Assembly: GCF_011927665.1 (NCBI RefSeq)
Contig: NZ_JAATJA010000001.1
Span: 539,019 to 603,018, forward strand
Direction: 5' to 3'
Source of the DNA: Desulfobaculum xiamenense
GTDB taxonomy: Bacteria > Desulfobacterota > Desulfovibrionia > Desulfovibrionales > Desulfovibrionaceae
Length of the DNA stretch: 64,000 nt
Every line of letters starts with the position of its first letter. The first letter of the stretch is position 1. Under the pieces are notes generated by a model. It ran no database searches. It saw nothing but the letters and a program-made list of their open reading frames with translations, and was not told the origin of the DNA. A program made the position numbers and the translations under genes. This document shows positions 34,426 through 46,155 of this stretch, piece after piece.

Positions 34426-37400
34426 TTATTCTGCCTTTGGCGGATGCTTGTGGGCAGGTGCGATTGCGACGAAACGGTCGCCCGCCTCGCGAAGTAGGCC
34501 GAGCACGGCCTCGGCTTCGTCGTTCTGGAAGCTGCGCCGCAGTTCCTCGACATATCGGGTGAGCAGGCACTTCACGTCGGCAAGCCCCTCCTCGTCCACG
34601 GGGTGAATCTCCACGTCCGCGCCGGTCGCGAGGCGGCGGTTCAGCGATGCCCGCGTAAAGCCGTATTCCGGATACAGGCACTGATAGATGACGCCGCCGG
34701 TCATGCCAGCGCACATCCACGGACCGGGGTCGCCCAGTACGACGGCGCGGCCGCCGGTCATGTACTCGAAGGCAAAGCCCTTGAGATGTGCGCGCGTGGC
34801 CAGATTACCGAGATCGTCATTCACGGGCTCGGTGATGCGGGCGCCGAAGATGGCATCCGCTCCGGACATGCGCACGCAGGCGCGGGAGTCAGCGTAGTTC
34901 TGGATCATGAGCGTGCCGCCGATGGCTCCGTAGGCGAAGCTCTTGCCCGTGGACCCGTCGATGCGCTTGCCCTGCCAGTTCGCGCCCTTGAACACGCCGA
35001 GCGTGCCGCCGAAGCAGCCCTTGGCCGTGCCGTCCTGCGCTCCGCCGCCCACGATGCATTCGATGCCGGGGACGTTGAAGGCACACAGGCCGTTGCCAGG
35101 GACAGAGGCGTCGAGCCGCAGGAAGGCCTTGCGATCGGAGGCGGGGCCGAATTCACGGCTCATGGCTCCGGCGAGGAAGGTGCCCACGGCCCTGTCCACG
35201 CTGCGCACGCCTTCGTCTGTGTAGCGCACGTTTCTGGTCTCGTTCTTCCTGAAGGAGGTCATCGCCATGTCGGAAATGAGTCGGGTCAGATAGTCCAAAG
35301 GCTTGCGCGTGGTACGCACGCTCGCGGCGATGGGGGCCGGAGTGTCGGCCAGTTGCGCGTCGAGCAGTTCGCGAAGGGAGATGTCCTCCCGCATGCGGAT
35401 CTGTTCCAGCAGGTCCGTGCGGCCAACAACATCGGCAAGCCTACGCACGCCGAGCCGGGCGAGGATGCTGCGCATCTCCTCACCGATGTAGCCGAGAAGC
35501 CGGACGAGGTTGCCGGTTTCCTCGGCCACCTGCACAGGGTGGAATCCCTTCACGCCGCGCTCCGCAGCCTGCTCCTTGGTGCGCAATTGCGTGGATATGC
35601 CACGGGGGCAGAGGTCCAGGTGGCAGCGCTGGCAGCTAATGCAGCCAAGGCCCATGAGACTCACGGTGCCAAGCCCCACGCGGTTCGCGCCAAGCATGAT
35701 CATCTTGAGCACGTCCGCGCCGGAGCGCATGCCGCCGTCGCACCACAGTTCCACGCCATCGCGCAGGCCGGACTCGATGAGCGCCCGATGCGCCAACGAC
35801 ACGCCGATTTCCGCAGGCAGGCCCACGTACTTCTTGGCGTGCTCGCGCGCAGCGCCGGTGCCGCCATCGAAGCCGGAGATGTTCACAATGTCCGCTCCGG
35901 CCTTGGCCACACCCACGGCAATGGTGCCGACGCCGCTGGTGACCGGAATCTTGACGCTGATGCGCGCCTCGGGATTGGCGGTCTTCAGTTCGGCGATGAT
36001 CTGGGCAAGGTCCTCGATGGAGTAGATGTCATGATGGTTCGAGGGCGAGATGAGCGCGATGCCGGGCTTGCAATGCCGCGCCCCGGCCACCATCTCGGTA
36101 ACCTTCTGACCGGGCAGGTGTCCGCCCTCGCCGGGCTTTGCGCCCTGACCGACCTTGATTTCGAGGAAGTCTGCGGAATTGAGGAAGTCCATGTGCACGC
36201 CGAACCGGCCGGACGCAATCTGCTGACCGCGATTGTGCCGGTAGCGGCCGAGCATGTCGGGAATCTCGCCGCCCTCTCCGTTCATGCACACGATGTTCAG
36301 TTCGCGCGCGGTTTCGGCGTAGGTGCGAAACGAGTTCTCGCCCTGCGACCCAAAGGACATGGCCGGGATGACCAGCGGCATGGAGTGGTTGCCGCAGGTG
36401 ATGTCCACATCGCTCATGGCGAGGGACGCGCCCTTCTCCACCTTACGGAAGCTCAAGAGGTGGCGCAGAGCCACCGGCGCTTCGGCCTCGATCTCTTCGA
36501 GACTGCGGGCCATCTCGCGGTATCCGGTGCGGCCTTCGGCGGCGGCGCGCAGAACGCGCCCCACCTTGGCGTTGCGCTGCGGATCACGCCAGAGCTGGGC
36601 GTCTTCATTCTCTGCGAAGCGCTCAAGGCGACGGATGGCCATGCGCTGGAGCCGCGCGAAGGACAGGCCCTGCTCCTGGCTGGCGCAGAAGTTGGGGCAG
36701 CCGAACGCGGCGGCCAGATCATCCGCAAGGCCGATGGAGGCGAAAATGCGTCCGTAGCCGCAGATTTCATGGATGCCCATGGTGGACATCACCTTCTCCA
36801 TGCCCTTTTGCAGCACGTCCATGGTCACGCGGATGACCTCCTCCGCAGGACGGGACTCTGTGGCATGCTCGCGCGCCATGCGCCAGATGAGGTACGGATT
36901 GAGCGCATCCGCGCCAAGGCCCATGAGGAACATGAGATCGTGCAGATTGCGGATGGCTGCCGAACGCACGATGATGGAGCACTCGCGGCGCAGACCGGCG
37001 GCATTGAGTGCAGCGCCAAGGCTGGCCACGGCAAGGCCGGGATCGATGAATACACGGCTGTCGGTAAAGGTCGCCGAATCGTCCACAAGCAGCAGCACGG
37101 CCCCGTTGCGCACGGCCTCGCAGGCCTCATCGCACAGAATGGCCATGCGGGCCGCAAGGGATTCATCCGCCGGGGCGAAGGTCGCGTCCAGCACGCGCAC
37201 ACGGGCCGTGTCGCGCCGCTGGGCGGTGAAGAACGACAGAACTTCCTCAAGCGTCTGCGTGCCGAAGGACGCGGCTATCTCCGCCATGTTCGCGTGCGGA
37301 ACGGCATTGCCAAGGCACCCGCCAAGCAGGATGGGCGACTTGAGAATGAGGCCAACGGCGGAGGGGGATTTCTCGCCCCAGGCGTCCGGCCTGTCACCGA

Positions 37401-38997
37401 GGATGACCCGCGTGGAAAAGTGGTCAGCCTCGCGCTCGCGGTCGATGGCCGGATTGGTGACCACCGCCACGTTTTCCTTGAAGAATTCGGAGATGCCCGG
37501 CAACGCCTGCTCATTGAGGCAAGCCAGCGGTCCCATGTGCCCCATGGACCCGATGACGGCGCGCCCGGTCGTGGCGACCTTGTGACGCATATCCACGTCG
37601 TACTTCTGCCAGCCAAGGGCCGCCAGAGCGTTCTGCCGCACCAATTCGTCCTCGGAAAGGCCGGATGCGGCGGACTGGCCAAGGAAATCCGCAAGCGCCG
37701 GGACCGCGTCCTTCTGGGGCGGGATTTCCTGATACAGCGAATGGATGGAACCGAGCGCCTTCTTGCGGGACTTCATAAGCGTGACAAGACGACGCTGGAA
37801 GGTGGAGCAGTCAAGGACGACGCCCCTTCGGCCCTGCCCGGAAATGATGGCGATCTTTTCGCCGGGGGCCAGCGGCTTGGGGTCCGTGGCGTTGAATTCG
37901 ATGTCCACCACGCCCTTTTCCGAGGACAGGAAGAAATCGTAATCCGATTCGCCGAACCACAGCGGGCGCAGGCCCAGCGCATCGACGCTGCCCATCACCA
38001 CATGACCATGGCGGGCGATGACGGCGGCCGGTCCCTGTGCCGACGGGGGGAAGAACCAGCGGTAGAAGGAATAGACGTCCTGCAAATCCTTGTGATAGCG
38101 GGCGACCTCGGAATGGACCGCCGGAAAGACCATGGCGAAGGCTTCCATGGGATCAAACCCGTAGAGGTTGATCAGACCTTCGAGAATGCGGTTGAGATCC
38201 TGCGAATCGCTGCCGCCGGGGACAGGCTCGATGCCGAGTGTGCGGCCGGTGCTGCGCAGGCGCTCGATGGTGTTGATCTCGCCGTTGTGCCCAAGCAGGG
38301 AGAACGGTTGCGAACGCTCCACCGTGGGCAGGGTGTTGGTGGAATAGCGGCTGTGGCCAAGGGTCATCACGGAGCGGGTGTCGGGGTTCTGCAATTCGGG
38401 GTACACCCGCGCCAGCAGATCCGGAACGCCGCGCACCTTGTACACGACGCTGTCGCCGGACAGGGAGGCGATGTGCATGTCCGGGAATACGACCTCCAGC
38501 TCCATCTGGATGCCGAAAAGCAGTTCCGGCCCCCGTGCGAGGTCGGCCTCGGAGATCATACCCGCCACCTGCCAGAACAGCGGAGCCTCGGCATGGGCCA
38601 TGGGGCCAAGCTCCTCGTCGCGCGTGGCACCCACCACCTCGTGCAGCAGCTCAATGCCCTTGGCCGCAAAGGTGGCCCGAATGCCGGACATGATGGTGTC
38701 CGCGTCGCTCCTGATGGCGTGGGGCAGCAGGAAATGCCCAACGAAAAATCCACGGCTTTCGGCAAGATGGCGCGACAGGCCAGCCTTCTCAAGGCGAGCG
38801 GCCCACACTTCGCGCGGGATGTCCGTCATTATGCCGCAGCCGTCGCCCTCGTCGTTGATGTCACCTGAACGGTGCGCCATTTTCTTGAGGGCTTCGATGG
38901 TCTTGACGATATTTGCGTGTGAGGAATGGCCGCGCTTATCAACGAAGGCGATAATTGCGCAGGCATCATTTTCCTTGGCTATTGGTGCGCGATTCAT
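34426..38997 (-). CDS. gltB: Glutamate synthase large subunit
   Basis: GltB makes two glutamates from glutamine and 2-oxoglutarate. The 1523-residue protein has the full domain order: class II glutamine amidotransferase (about 13-390, nucleophile Cys13 after a 12-residue propeptide), central domain, FMN-binding synthase barrel (about 790-1170), and the GXGXG helix at the C-terminus (AYGAIGGTLMIQNYADSRAC). Iron-sulfur ligands are Cys1119, Cys1125 and Cys1130, with an extra Cys at 1122. ATG 38997 is chosen with GAGGA about 10 nt upstream; 39018 is less likely. No small subunit gltD is adjacent. Confidence 0.96.
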   Translation of the reverse strand: MNRAPIAKENDACAIIAFVDKRGHSSHANIVKTIEALKKMAHRSGDINDEGDGCGIMTDIPREVWAARLEKAGLSRHLAESRGFFVGHFLLPHAIRSDADTIMSGIRATFAAKGIELLHEVVGATRDEELGPMAHAEAPLFWQVAGMISEADLARGPELLFGIQMELEVVFPDMHIASLSGDSVVYKVRGVPDLLARVYPELQNPDTRSVMTLGHSRYSTNTLPTVERSQPFSLLGHNGEINTIERLRSTGRTLGIEPVPGGSDSQDLNRILEGLINLYGFDPMEAFAMVFPAVHSEVARYHKDLQDVYSFYRWFFPPSAQGPAAVIARHGHVVMGSVDALGLRPLWFGESDYDFFLSSEKGVVDIEFNATDPKPLAPGEKIAIISGQGRRGVVLDCSTFQRRLVTLMKSRKKALGSIHSLYQEIPPQKDAVPALADFLGQSAASGLSEDELVRQNALAALGWQKYDVDMRHKVATTGRAVIGSMGHMGPLACLNEQALPGISEFFKENVAVVTNPAIDREREADHFSTRVILGDRPDAWGEKSPSAVGLILKSPILLGGCLGNAVPHANMAEIAASFGTQTLEEVLSFFTAQRRDTARVRVLDATFAPADESLAARMAILCDEACEAVRNGAVLLLVDDSATFTDSRVFIDPGLAVASLGAALNAAGLRRECSIIVRSAAIRNLHDLMFLMGLGADALNPYLIWRMAREHATESRPAEEVIRVTMDVLQKGMEKVMSTMGIHEICGYGRIFASIGLADDLAAAFGCPNFCASQEQGLSFARLQRMAIRRLERFAENEDAQLWRDPQRNAKVGRVLRAAAEGRTGYREMARSLEEIEAEAPVALRHLLSFRKVEKGASLAMSDVDITCGNHSMPLVIPAMSFGSQGENSFRTYAETARELNIVCMNGEGGEIPDMLGRYRHNRGQQIASGRFGVHMDFLNSADFLEIKVGQGAKPGEGGHLPGQKVTEMVAGARHCKPGIALISPSNHHDIYSIEDLAQIIAELKTANPEARISVKIPVTSGVGTIAVGVAKAGADIVNISGFDGGTGAAREHAKKYVGLPAEIGVSLAHRALIESGLRDGVELWCDGGMRSGADVLKMIMLGANRVGLGTVSLMGLGCISCQRCHLDLCPRGISTQLRTKEQAAERGVKGFHPVQVAEETGNLVRLLGYIGEEMRSILARLGVRRLADVVGRTDLLEQIRMREDISLRELLDAQLADTPAPIAASVRTTRKPLDYLTRLISDMAMTSFRKNETRNVRYTDEGVRSVDRAVGTFLAGAMSREFGPASDRKAFLRLDASVPGNGLCAFNVPGIECIVGGGAQDGTAKGCFGGTLGVFKGANWQGKRIDGSTGKSFAYGAIGGTLMIQNYADSRACVRMSGADAIFGARITEPVNDDLGNLATRAHLKGFAFEYMTGGRAVVLGDPGPWMCAGMTGGVIYQCLYPEYGFTRASLNRRLATGADVEIHPVDEEGLADVKCLLTRYVEELRRSFQNDEAEAVLGLLREAGDRFVAIAPAHKHPPKAE

Positions 38998-39136
38998 GCG
39001 TGCGTGTCCTCTTTGCATGTGTCCATGAGCACGGGCTGGTCTTCGCGTCGATTCGCGACCGGATTGGTGCCGACCGCCACGTCCCCTTGCGAAGACCGAT
39101 AGCGCCCCTTCCCTTATATCTCACATTGGGCTGACC

Positions 39137-39165
39137 AGAATACGGCTTTCACCCAACACCGTCAA
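39137..39165 (-). promoter_or_regulatory. Sigma-70 promoter of gltB
   Basis: On the minus strand TTGACG (39165-39160) and TATTCT (39142-39137) are spaced by 17 nt. The expected start near 39130 gives a leader of about 130 nt before the ATG. Confidence 0.7.
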
Positions 39166-39185
39166 ACTAAAAACACTCTTTTTGC

Positions 39186-39216
39186 CAATTATGAAACTAT
39201 TCGATTTTCATAATTG
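39186..39216. promoter_or_regulatory. Perfect 11-bp inverted repeat upstream of gltB promoter
   Basis: The arms caattatgaaa (39186-39196) and tttcataattg (39206-39216) are exact inverted copies around a 9-nt spacer, centred about 39 bp upstream of the gltB -35 box. Being AT-rich and lacking a T-run at the right side, it looks like an operator or activator site rather than a terminator. Confidence 0.55.
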
Positions 39217-39280
39217 TAACAAGACAAGTATTTCAACATATTGTGTTTTCAAGCCCAAAGCGATGGCTCGACGCAAAAAA

Positions 39281-39324
39281 ACGCGGGAATGGCGGCCATT
39301 TCGAGCCTGTTGCCATTCCCGCGT
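39281..39324 (-). terminator. Terminator of the secreted nuclease gene
   Basis: The 13-bp perfect arms acgcgggaatggc (39281-39293) and gccattcccgcgt (39312-39324) lead on the minus strand into a T-run (A-run 39275-39280 on plus). Confidence 0.88.
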
Positions 39325-39370
39325 CTGTTCGGATTTCCCTCACTTCGCGAAAGCCATGCAGCTTTGTCCC

Positions 39371-40066
39371 TCACTGGGCAAAGGGCGAATACTTCCGCGC
39401 CGGACTGTAGCCCTGTTCGAGCGCCTCGCGCAGGTTGTCGAACTCGACCTGATTTTTGCGGCGGATATCCTTGGCCGCCGAGGAGCCTTTCGGAAAGGCG
39501 CGGCGCGAGTGGGCGTTGCCTATCCATTTGCGCTTTGCGTGACGCGTGTCGAGTACCTTTGGCCAGAAGCCTCGTTCCCCGGCAATGGCAGCGCTCTGGA
39601 GCGCCGTGTAGCGCTTGACCATGGAATCCGGCTGTCCGGAAAACCAGTAGTGAAAGGCCAGTCCGACGCGCAGCAGTTCCTCGTTGCACACCCGGCCGTC
39701 CCGAAGCCGGACGGTGCCGAGCAGGCGACCGTGCCTGTCCTTGTGTGGTTGCACGGTGTTGATGGTGACGCTGTCCCTACCGATGAGCGAACGGAGCATG
39801 GCGCGGGCATCGGCCGCACCCGTCTGGTCTGGATCGCCGTCCTTTCCGGTTTCCGGCGTATCGATGCCCACCAGACGCACCCAGCGTCCGTCGGCGAGGC
39901 GGATGGTATCGCCGTCTGGAATCCAACGGACGCGAGCCGTGAACGTGGCGGCTCCCGCCATATCAACGCACAGGACGAGCGCCAGTAACAGGCACAGGGC
40001 ACAATGGCGCGCAATGGCATGGAACGAATCGGTAATGATGGATTTGTGGGAGAGGAACGTATTCAT
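39371..40066 (-). CDS. Secreted thermonuclease-like (SNase) protein
   Basis: The 231-residue protein has a signal peptide (hydrophobic 22-39, ending near AGAA) and a staphylococcal-nuclease domain: WIPDGDTIRLADG (about 48-60) with the metal-binding Asp, RLVGIDTPE with the catalytic Arg and Glu region, and KDRHGRLLGTVRL with the second Arg. A basic C-terminal tail of about 40 residues follows. It should act on nucleic acid outside the inner membrane. ATG 40066 lacks a good ribosome binding site, so the start is not firm. It lies between rpoD and gltB, all on the minus strand, with its own terminator. Confidence 0.85.
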   Translation of the reverse strand: MNTFLSHKSIITDSFHAIARHCALCLLLALVLCVDMAGAATFTARVRWIPDGDTIRLADGRWVRLVGIDTPETGKDGDPDQTGAADARAMLRSLIGRDSVTINTVQPHKDRHGRLLGTVRLRDGRVCNEELLRVGLAFHYWFSGQPDSMVKRYTALQSAAIAGERGFWPKVLDTRHAKRKWIGNAHSRRAFPKGSSAAKDIRRKNQVEFDNLREALEQGYSPARKYSPFAQ

Positions 40067-40219
40067 GAGCGGGGTGTCTATCCCGCCCCGAGTGCGGAGT
40101 CAAAGCCCTGCACACATACACGACAAGAAGCGGCACTACGCGGCGGATCGGGACCGACTCCCCGGAAGATGAAATAGGTCCGTTCACCCGCCCCACTCCA
40201 CCGAATCTGCCACAGAAAG

Positions 40220-40257
40220 AAGACGGCCCGCATGGCTGATGCCATGCGGGCCGTCTT
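40220..40257 (-). terminator. Terminator of the rpsU-rpoD operon
   Basis: The 17-bp perfect arms aagacggcccgcatggc (40220-40236) and gccatgcgggccgtctt (40241-40257) around tgat are followed on the minus strand by ctttctg. Confidence 0.9.
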
Positions 40258-40280
40258 TGGACCGGAATGCGTTCGCGGGT

Positions 40281-42039
<1,759 letters not shown>

Positions 42040-42053
<14 letters not shown>

Positions 42054-43788
42054 CTAGCCTCCCTAAGATCTCCTGCTGCAGCCTCAAAAGCCGCTCCACT
42101 TCCGTCTGGTCGCCGTTCATCTGGGCCCTTCGCAGGGCGTCGATGGTGAACCGCTTCTGGCAATTGAGCCGCACGCGTTCGAGATGTTCGCACACCTCGC
42201 ACCATTCCCGCTCCACCTGCTCGTCGCTTTCGTGGGTCTTGAGACGGCATTCAACCCAATACCTCTTTTCCGGCTCGGTAAGCAACGGAAAGACATCGAT
42301 ATCGGGCTGTGCGGCCATCTTGTCCCACAGTCCACGCGCGAACGGAGTCGAGAGAGCTTCCCCCATGCCTCTGGCTTCAAGCTCCCGCACATAGCGGGTG
42401 TTGCGTACGGCAAACCGCATGAGCTGGCGGTCAAGCTTCTCGCCCCGTGAGAGCGGCGACGTGCGGCGCGTGCCCACAATCGCACCGGAGCCGACCTCGG
42501 GCGCTGGTCCGGCCGTCTGCCGGGCGTCCGCCTTCAGTCTGCTCCGCAAATCCTGCTCGTTCAGCCCTATATTCAGGGCCACTTCGGAAATGATGGCGGA
42601 CTTCCATTCTGGATTCTGCAAGGTGCCCAAAAACGTGTGCACCCAGTCCACCATTTCGCGCGTCGAGGCGTGCCCGACGGTGCGCAAACAATACTTAAGT
42701 CCATCTTCGGCGTTGTCCAGAAGCTCGCGAAAAGCTTCGGCTCCGTGCGTCTGGAGTAGGCTGTCCACGTCCTCGCCATCGGGGAGGATGACCACGCGAC
42801 ATTTCAGCCCCTGGCCGAGGATCATCTCGCACGAGCGCATGGCGGCCTTGCGTCCCGCCCTGTCGCCGTCGAAGACCAGCCGCAGGTCCGAACAGAATCC
42901 GCCAATCCGGCGCACCTGCTCGGTGGTGAGCGCCGTTCCGAGCACGCCGCAGGCATTCGTGAAGCCGAACTGATGCAGCGAGAGAACGTCGATGTATCCC
43001 TCGGTCAGAAGCGCGGTCTTCTCGTGCGCGATGGTCCGGCGCGCCTGAAACAGTCCGTAAAGATGCTCTCCCTTCGTGTAGATGGGAGATTCTCCGCTGT
43101 TCAGGTACTTGGGATCGTCACCGGTGAGCGTCCGCGCGCCAAAGGCGATGACCTGTCCCGAAAGGTTGTTGATGGGGAACATCAGCCGCCCGCGGAAGCG
43201 GTCGTAGATGTTGCCTCGCTCGTTGCGAATGAGCAGCCCCGCCGCAGCGGCGTTCTCCGGGGAGAATCCGCGGCTACGCAGGGCGGTTTCCAGCGCGTGC
43301 CAGTCGTCCGGGCTGTAGCCGAGGCCGAAAGCGTTCACAACCTCGGGCGAGAGTCCGCGCTTGGCGATGTACTCGCGGGCGATGCTCCCGGACGGGGCGT
43401 CAAGGCTCGCACGGTAGAACTGCTCGGCGAGGGCGTGCATCTTGATGCTGTCGCCCCGCAGCTTGCGCCGCTCGTCCATCACCGGGTCCGGGCGCGCGTT
43501 CTCCAGCTGGATGCCGAGTTCATCGGCCAATTGCGCGAGTCCCTCGCGAAAATCCAGCCCGTTGATCTGGCAGTAGAAATCTATCACATCTCCGGAGGCT
43601 CGGCATCCAAAACAATAGTAGTAGCCATCCGGATGAACGGTGAACGAGGGTTTGGTTTCCTGATGGAAGGGGCAGGGAGCCATAAAACGGCCGCCAGCGC
43701 GTTTGAGGTCCACATACCTGCGGACCAGCTCGACGATGTCGAGCCGCGCCTTGATCGCCGCTATCGCTCCGGAATCTATCTTCGCCAT
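42040..43788 (-). CDS. dnaG: DNA primase
   Basis: DnaG lays down RNA primers for replication. The 582-residue protein has the CHC2 zinc-binding domain at its start (Cys39, His42, Cys59, Cys62 in CPFH...CFGC), a Toprim domain near residues 255-335 ([27 protein letters not shown] with the catalytic Asp residues), and a divergent C-terminal DnaB-binding region. ATG 43788 begins [20 protein letters not shown], the usual start. It lies 17 bp after mutS2 and overlaps rpoD. Confidence 0.97.
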
Positions 43789-43805
43789 GCCCTACTCCAC
43801 CATTC

Positions 43806-46124
43806 TTACTTCAACTCCACGATCGTCATGCCATCGCCGCCCTGATCTTCCGGTGCAAGACTATAACTGTCAACCGGCGGGAATGTCCGCAGAAATTCGT
43901 GAACTTCACGCCGAAGCGCTCCCGTTCCCCGCCCATGCACGATTTCCACGCGATGGTGGCCGGAGAGCACAGCTCCGTCGATGTAGCGCGCCAGTTCGGC
44001 CAAGGCCGCATCGGCCCGCATGCCGCGAAGATCCAGCGACAGCGACGCGCTCTTGCGCACGTTTGCCGTCCCCGTCGCAGCCGGACGCACTGTGCCGCCC
44101 TGCTTCGCCTGCGGTGCAATCTCGGAGAGGCCGACCCAGACGGCGACGCCGCCCATGTCCAGCTTCACGCGCTGGCGACGGTCGTCCTTCTCCTGCACCA
44201 CGCCGTTCTTGCCCCATGCCGCGTAGCCATAGGTGCCGCCGACGGTCACGTCTGTCCATGCCAGTTCATCGGAGACGGCCGGAGCGATCGGAGTCTCCGC
44301 CGCAACGCCGCTGCCGGTCCCGGCCAGAGACTGTCTGGCCTCGGCGAGCTTGCGGCGGGCTTCCTTGTGCCCGATACGGCCCTTGTTCCACTCTTGCAGA
44401 ACGCTCTGGGCCTGTGCGCGAATCTCGTCCATGAGCACCTTCTTCTCACGCTCGTAGCGCTCGGAGAACCGCAGCCGCTTGTCATGCAGCTTGTGGCGCT
44501 CCTCTTCGAGGGCACTCAACTCGTTCGCGCGGGCAACGGCAAGCTCGTTCAAACGTTCGACGATACGCGAGGTATCGGAACCGTCGAGCAGCAGATACTG
44601 CTCGGCGCGCTGAAGAATCTCCTCGGGCAGGCCGTGCTCGCGGGCAACGTCCAGCGCCTGACTCGCGCCGACCTGATCGTAGGCCAGCTGATACAGGGGC
44701 TTCTTGCTCACGGGGTGGAACAGCACGGAGGCCGCGCGCACACCTTCCCTGCTCAGGGCATAGGCCTTGAGCGCCGGGAAATGGGTAGCCACGCCGAGCC
44801 ACGCGCCCTTGTCCAGCACGCTGTCGACAACGGCCTGCGCAAGCGCCGCGCCCTGGCTCGGGTCGGTACCAGCGCCGAATTCGTCCATGATCACCAGCGT
44901 GCGGTCGTCGATGGCCGCGAACGCGCCGGACAGATGTTTGATCTGCGCGGTGAAGGTGGACAGCGAATCCTCGATGCTCTGCTCGTCGCCAAGCACAACG
45001 AAAATGCGGCCCCATGCGGGCATGGAGCTTCCCTCGTCCGCACTGACCGGCAGTGCCGAAAGCGCCATCAGCGCAGCAAGGCCCATGGTCTTCAGGCACA
45101 CGGTCTTGCCACCGGCGTTGCCGCCACTGATGATCAGCGCCCGCTGCCCCTCATGCAGGACAATGTCCACGGGGATGGCGTGACCGCCAGTCTTCATGAG
45201 CAGCGGATGGCGCACGGTACGCAGATTCAGCGGGCTTCCCTCGCCGATTTCGATGGTCCGGGCGTCGTAGTCACCGGCGAAAGAGGTCTTGGCGGCGAGC
45301 ATGTCGCTCGTGATGAGGAATTCGTACGCGCCCTCAAGCTCGTCGTACTCCTGCCGGGCAAGGTCCGTAAGGAAGCGCAGCACCTCGCGTTCGGCCTCGC
45401 GCTCCTCCTGCTTGAAGTCCTGCAACTGGTTGTTCATATCGACGAGGAACAACGGCTCGCAGTAGCAGGTTTCGCCGGTCTGCGAATAGTCGTGGATGAC
45501 GCCGCGCACGCGTCCCTTCGCGCCCGTCTTCAGGGGAATGACGTAGCGATCGGACGAGATGGTAACGAAGTCGTCCTGAAGGAAATTCGACAGGCCTTCG
45601 TTCTCGATGAATTCCTTGACACGCTTGTAGCAGCGGCTGTGAATCTGGCGGATTTCCTGCCGCACGGAGAAGAGTTCCGGCGAGGCTTCGTCACGGATAT
45701 TGCCGTCGCGCCCGAGGCAACGCCGCAGGGCGGACCAGAGCTTCTGCGGCCAGTTGCGCCCCACCAGAGCGGCCAGAAGCGGAAAACGCTCCTCGTCGAT
45801 CCGCTCCAGCACCTCGCGGGCTTCGCGGGCGGTGCCAAGCACTTCGGAAACGGCCCACAAGGCGTCGAGATCAAGCACGGCAGAGGGCTGCCCGAGATGT
45901 TCGAACAGCCCGTCAAGCGGGGGAAAGGTGCCGAGCTTGAAACGCGTTTCCGCATTCCATGTCAGCCACTGCCTCAGAAGATCGAGTTCATGCGCAAGCG
46001 TAAGAGAGTCCTCGAACGGACGGATGGCCAAAACACGTTGTGCGCCCGATTCGGATGCGCAGTATCCGGCCACCAGTTCGAGAACCTTGGGGAACTCGAG
46101 AAGCTGGAGAGTTCGCGATTCCAT
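43806..46124 (-). CDS. mutS2: MutS2 family ATPase/endonuclease
   Basis: MutS2 proteins bind branched DNA and in some bacteria act on colliding ribosomes; they are not core mismatch-repair enzymes. The 772-residue protein has the MutS core, a Walker A motif SGGNAGGKTVCLKTMGL near residue 331, the Walker B region TLVIMDEFGAGTDPSQGAAL, a long coiled coil (about 510-600) and a C-terminal Smr nuclease domain (LDLRGMRADAALAEL, HGRGTGALRREV). ATG 46124 lacks a clear ribosome binding site but begins the family start MESRTLQLLEF. It lies inside the rpsU-dnaG-rpoD run. Confidence 0.93.
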   Translation of the reverse strand: MESRTLQLLEFPKVLELVAGYCASESGAQRVLAIRPFEDSLTLAHELDLLRQWLTWNAETRFKLGTFPPLDGLFEHLGQPSAVLDLDALWAVSEVLGTAREAREVLERIDEERFPLLAALVGRNWPQKLWSALRRCLGRDGNIRDEASPELFSVRQEIRQIHSRCYKRVKEFIENEGLSNFLQDDFVTISSDRYVIPLKTGAKGRVRGVIHDYSQTGETCYCEPLFLVDMNNQLQDFKQEEREAEREVLRFLTDLARQEYDELEGAYEFLITSDMLAAKTSFAGDYDARTIEIGEGSPLNLRTVRHPLLMKTGGHAIPVDIVLHEGQRALIISGGNAGGKTVCLKTMGLAALMALSALPVSADEGSSMPAWGRIFVVLGDEQSIEDSLSTFTAQIKHLSGAFAAIDDRTLVIMDEFGAGTDPSQGAALAQAVVDSVLDKGAWLGVATHFPALKAYALSREGVRAASVLFHPVSKKPLYQLAYDQVGASQALDVAREHGLPEEILQRAEQYLLLDGSDTSRIVERLNELAVARANELSALEEERHKLHDKRLRFSERYEREKKVLMDEIRAQAQSVLQEWNKGRIGHKEARRKLAEARQSLAGTGSGVAAETPIAPAVSDELAWTDVTVGGTYGYAAWGKNGVVQEKDDRRQRVKLDMGGVAVWVGLSEIAPQAKQGGTVRPAATGTANVRKSASLSLDLRGMRADAALAELARYIDGAVLSGHHRVEIVHGRGTGALRREVHEFLRTFPPVDSYSLAPEDQGGDGMTIVELK

Positions 46125-46155
46125 ATGATGATGCTGTAGAAAAATGCGTTCGCGA

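Noticed and set aside
34603-38868. 1421-codon open frame on the plus strand opposite gltB
   Set aside because: It is an antisense shadow caused by high GC at third codon positions; composition is His/Gly/Ala-rich and unlike any protein, and gltB on the other strand is unmistakable.
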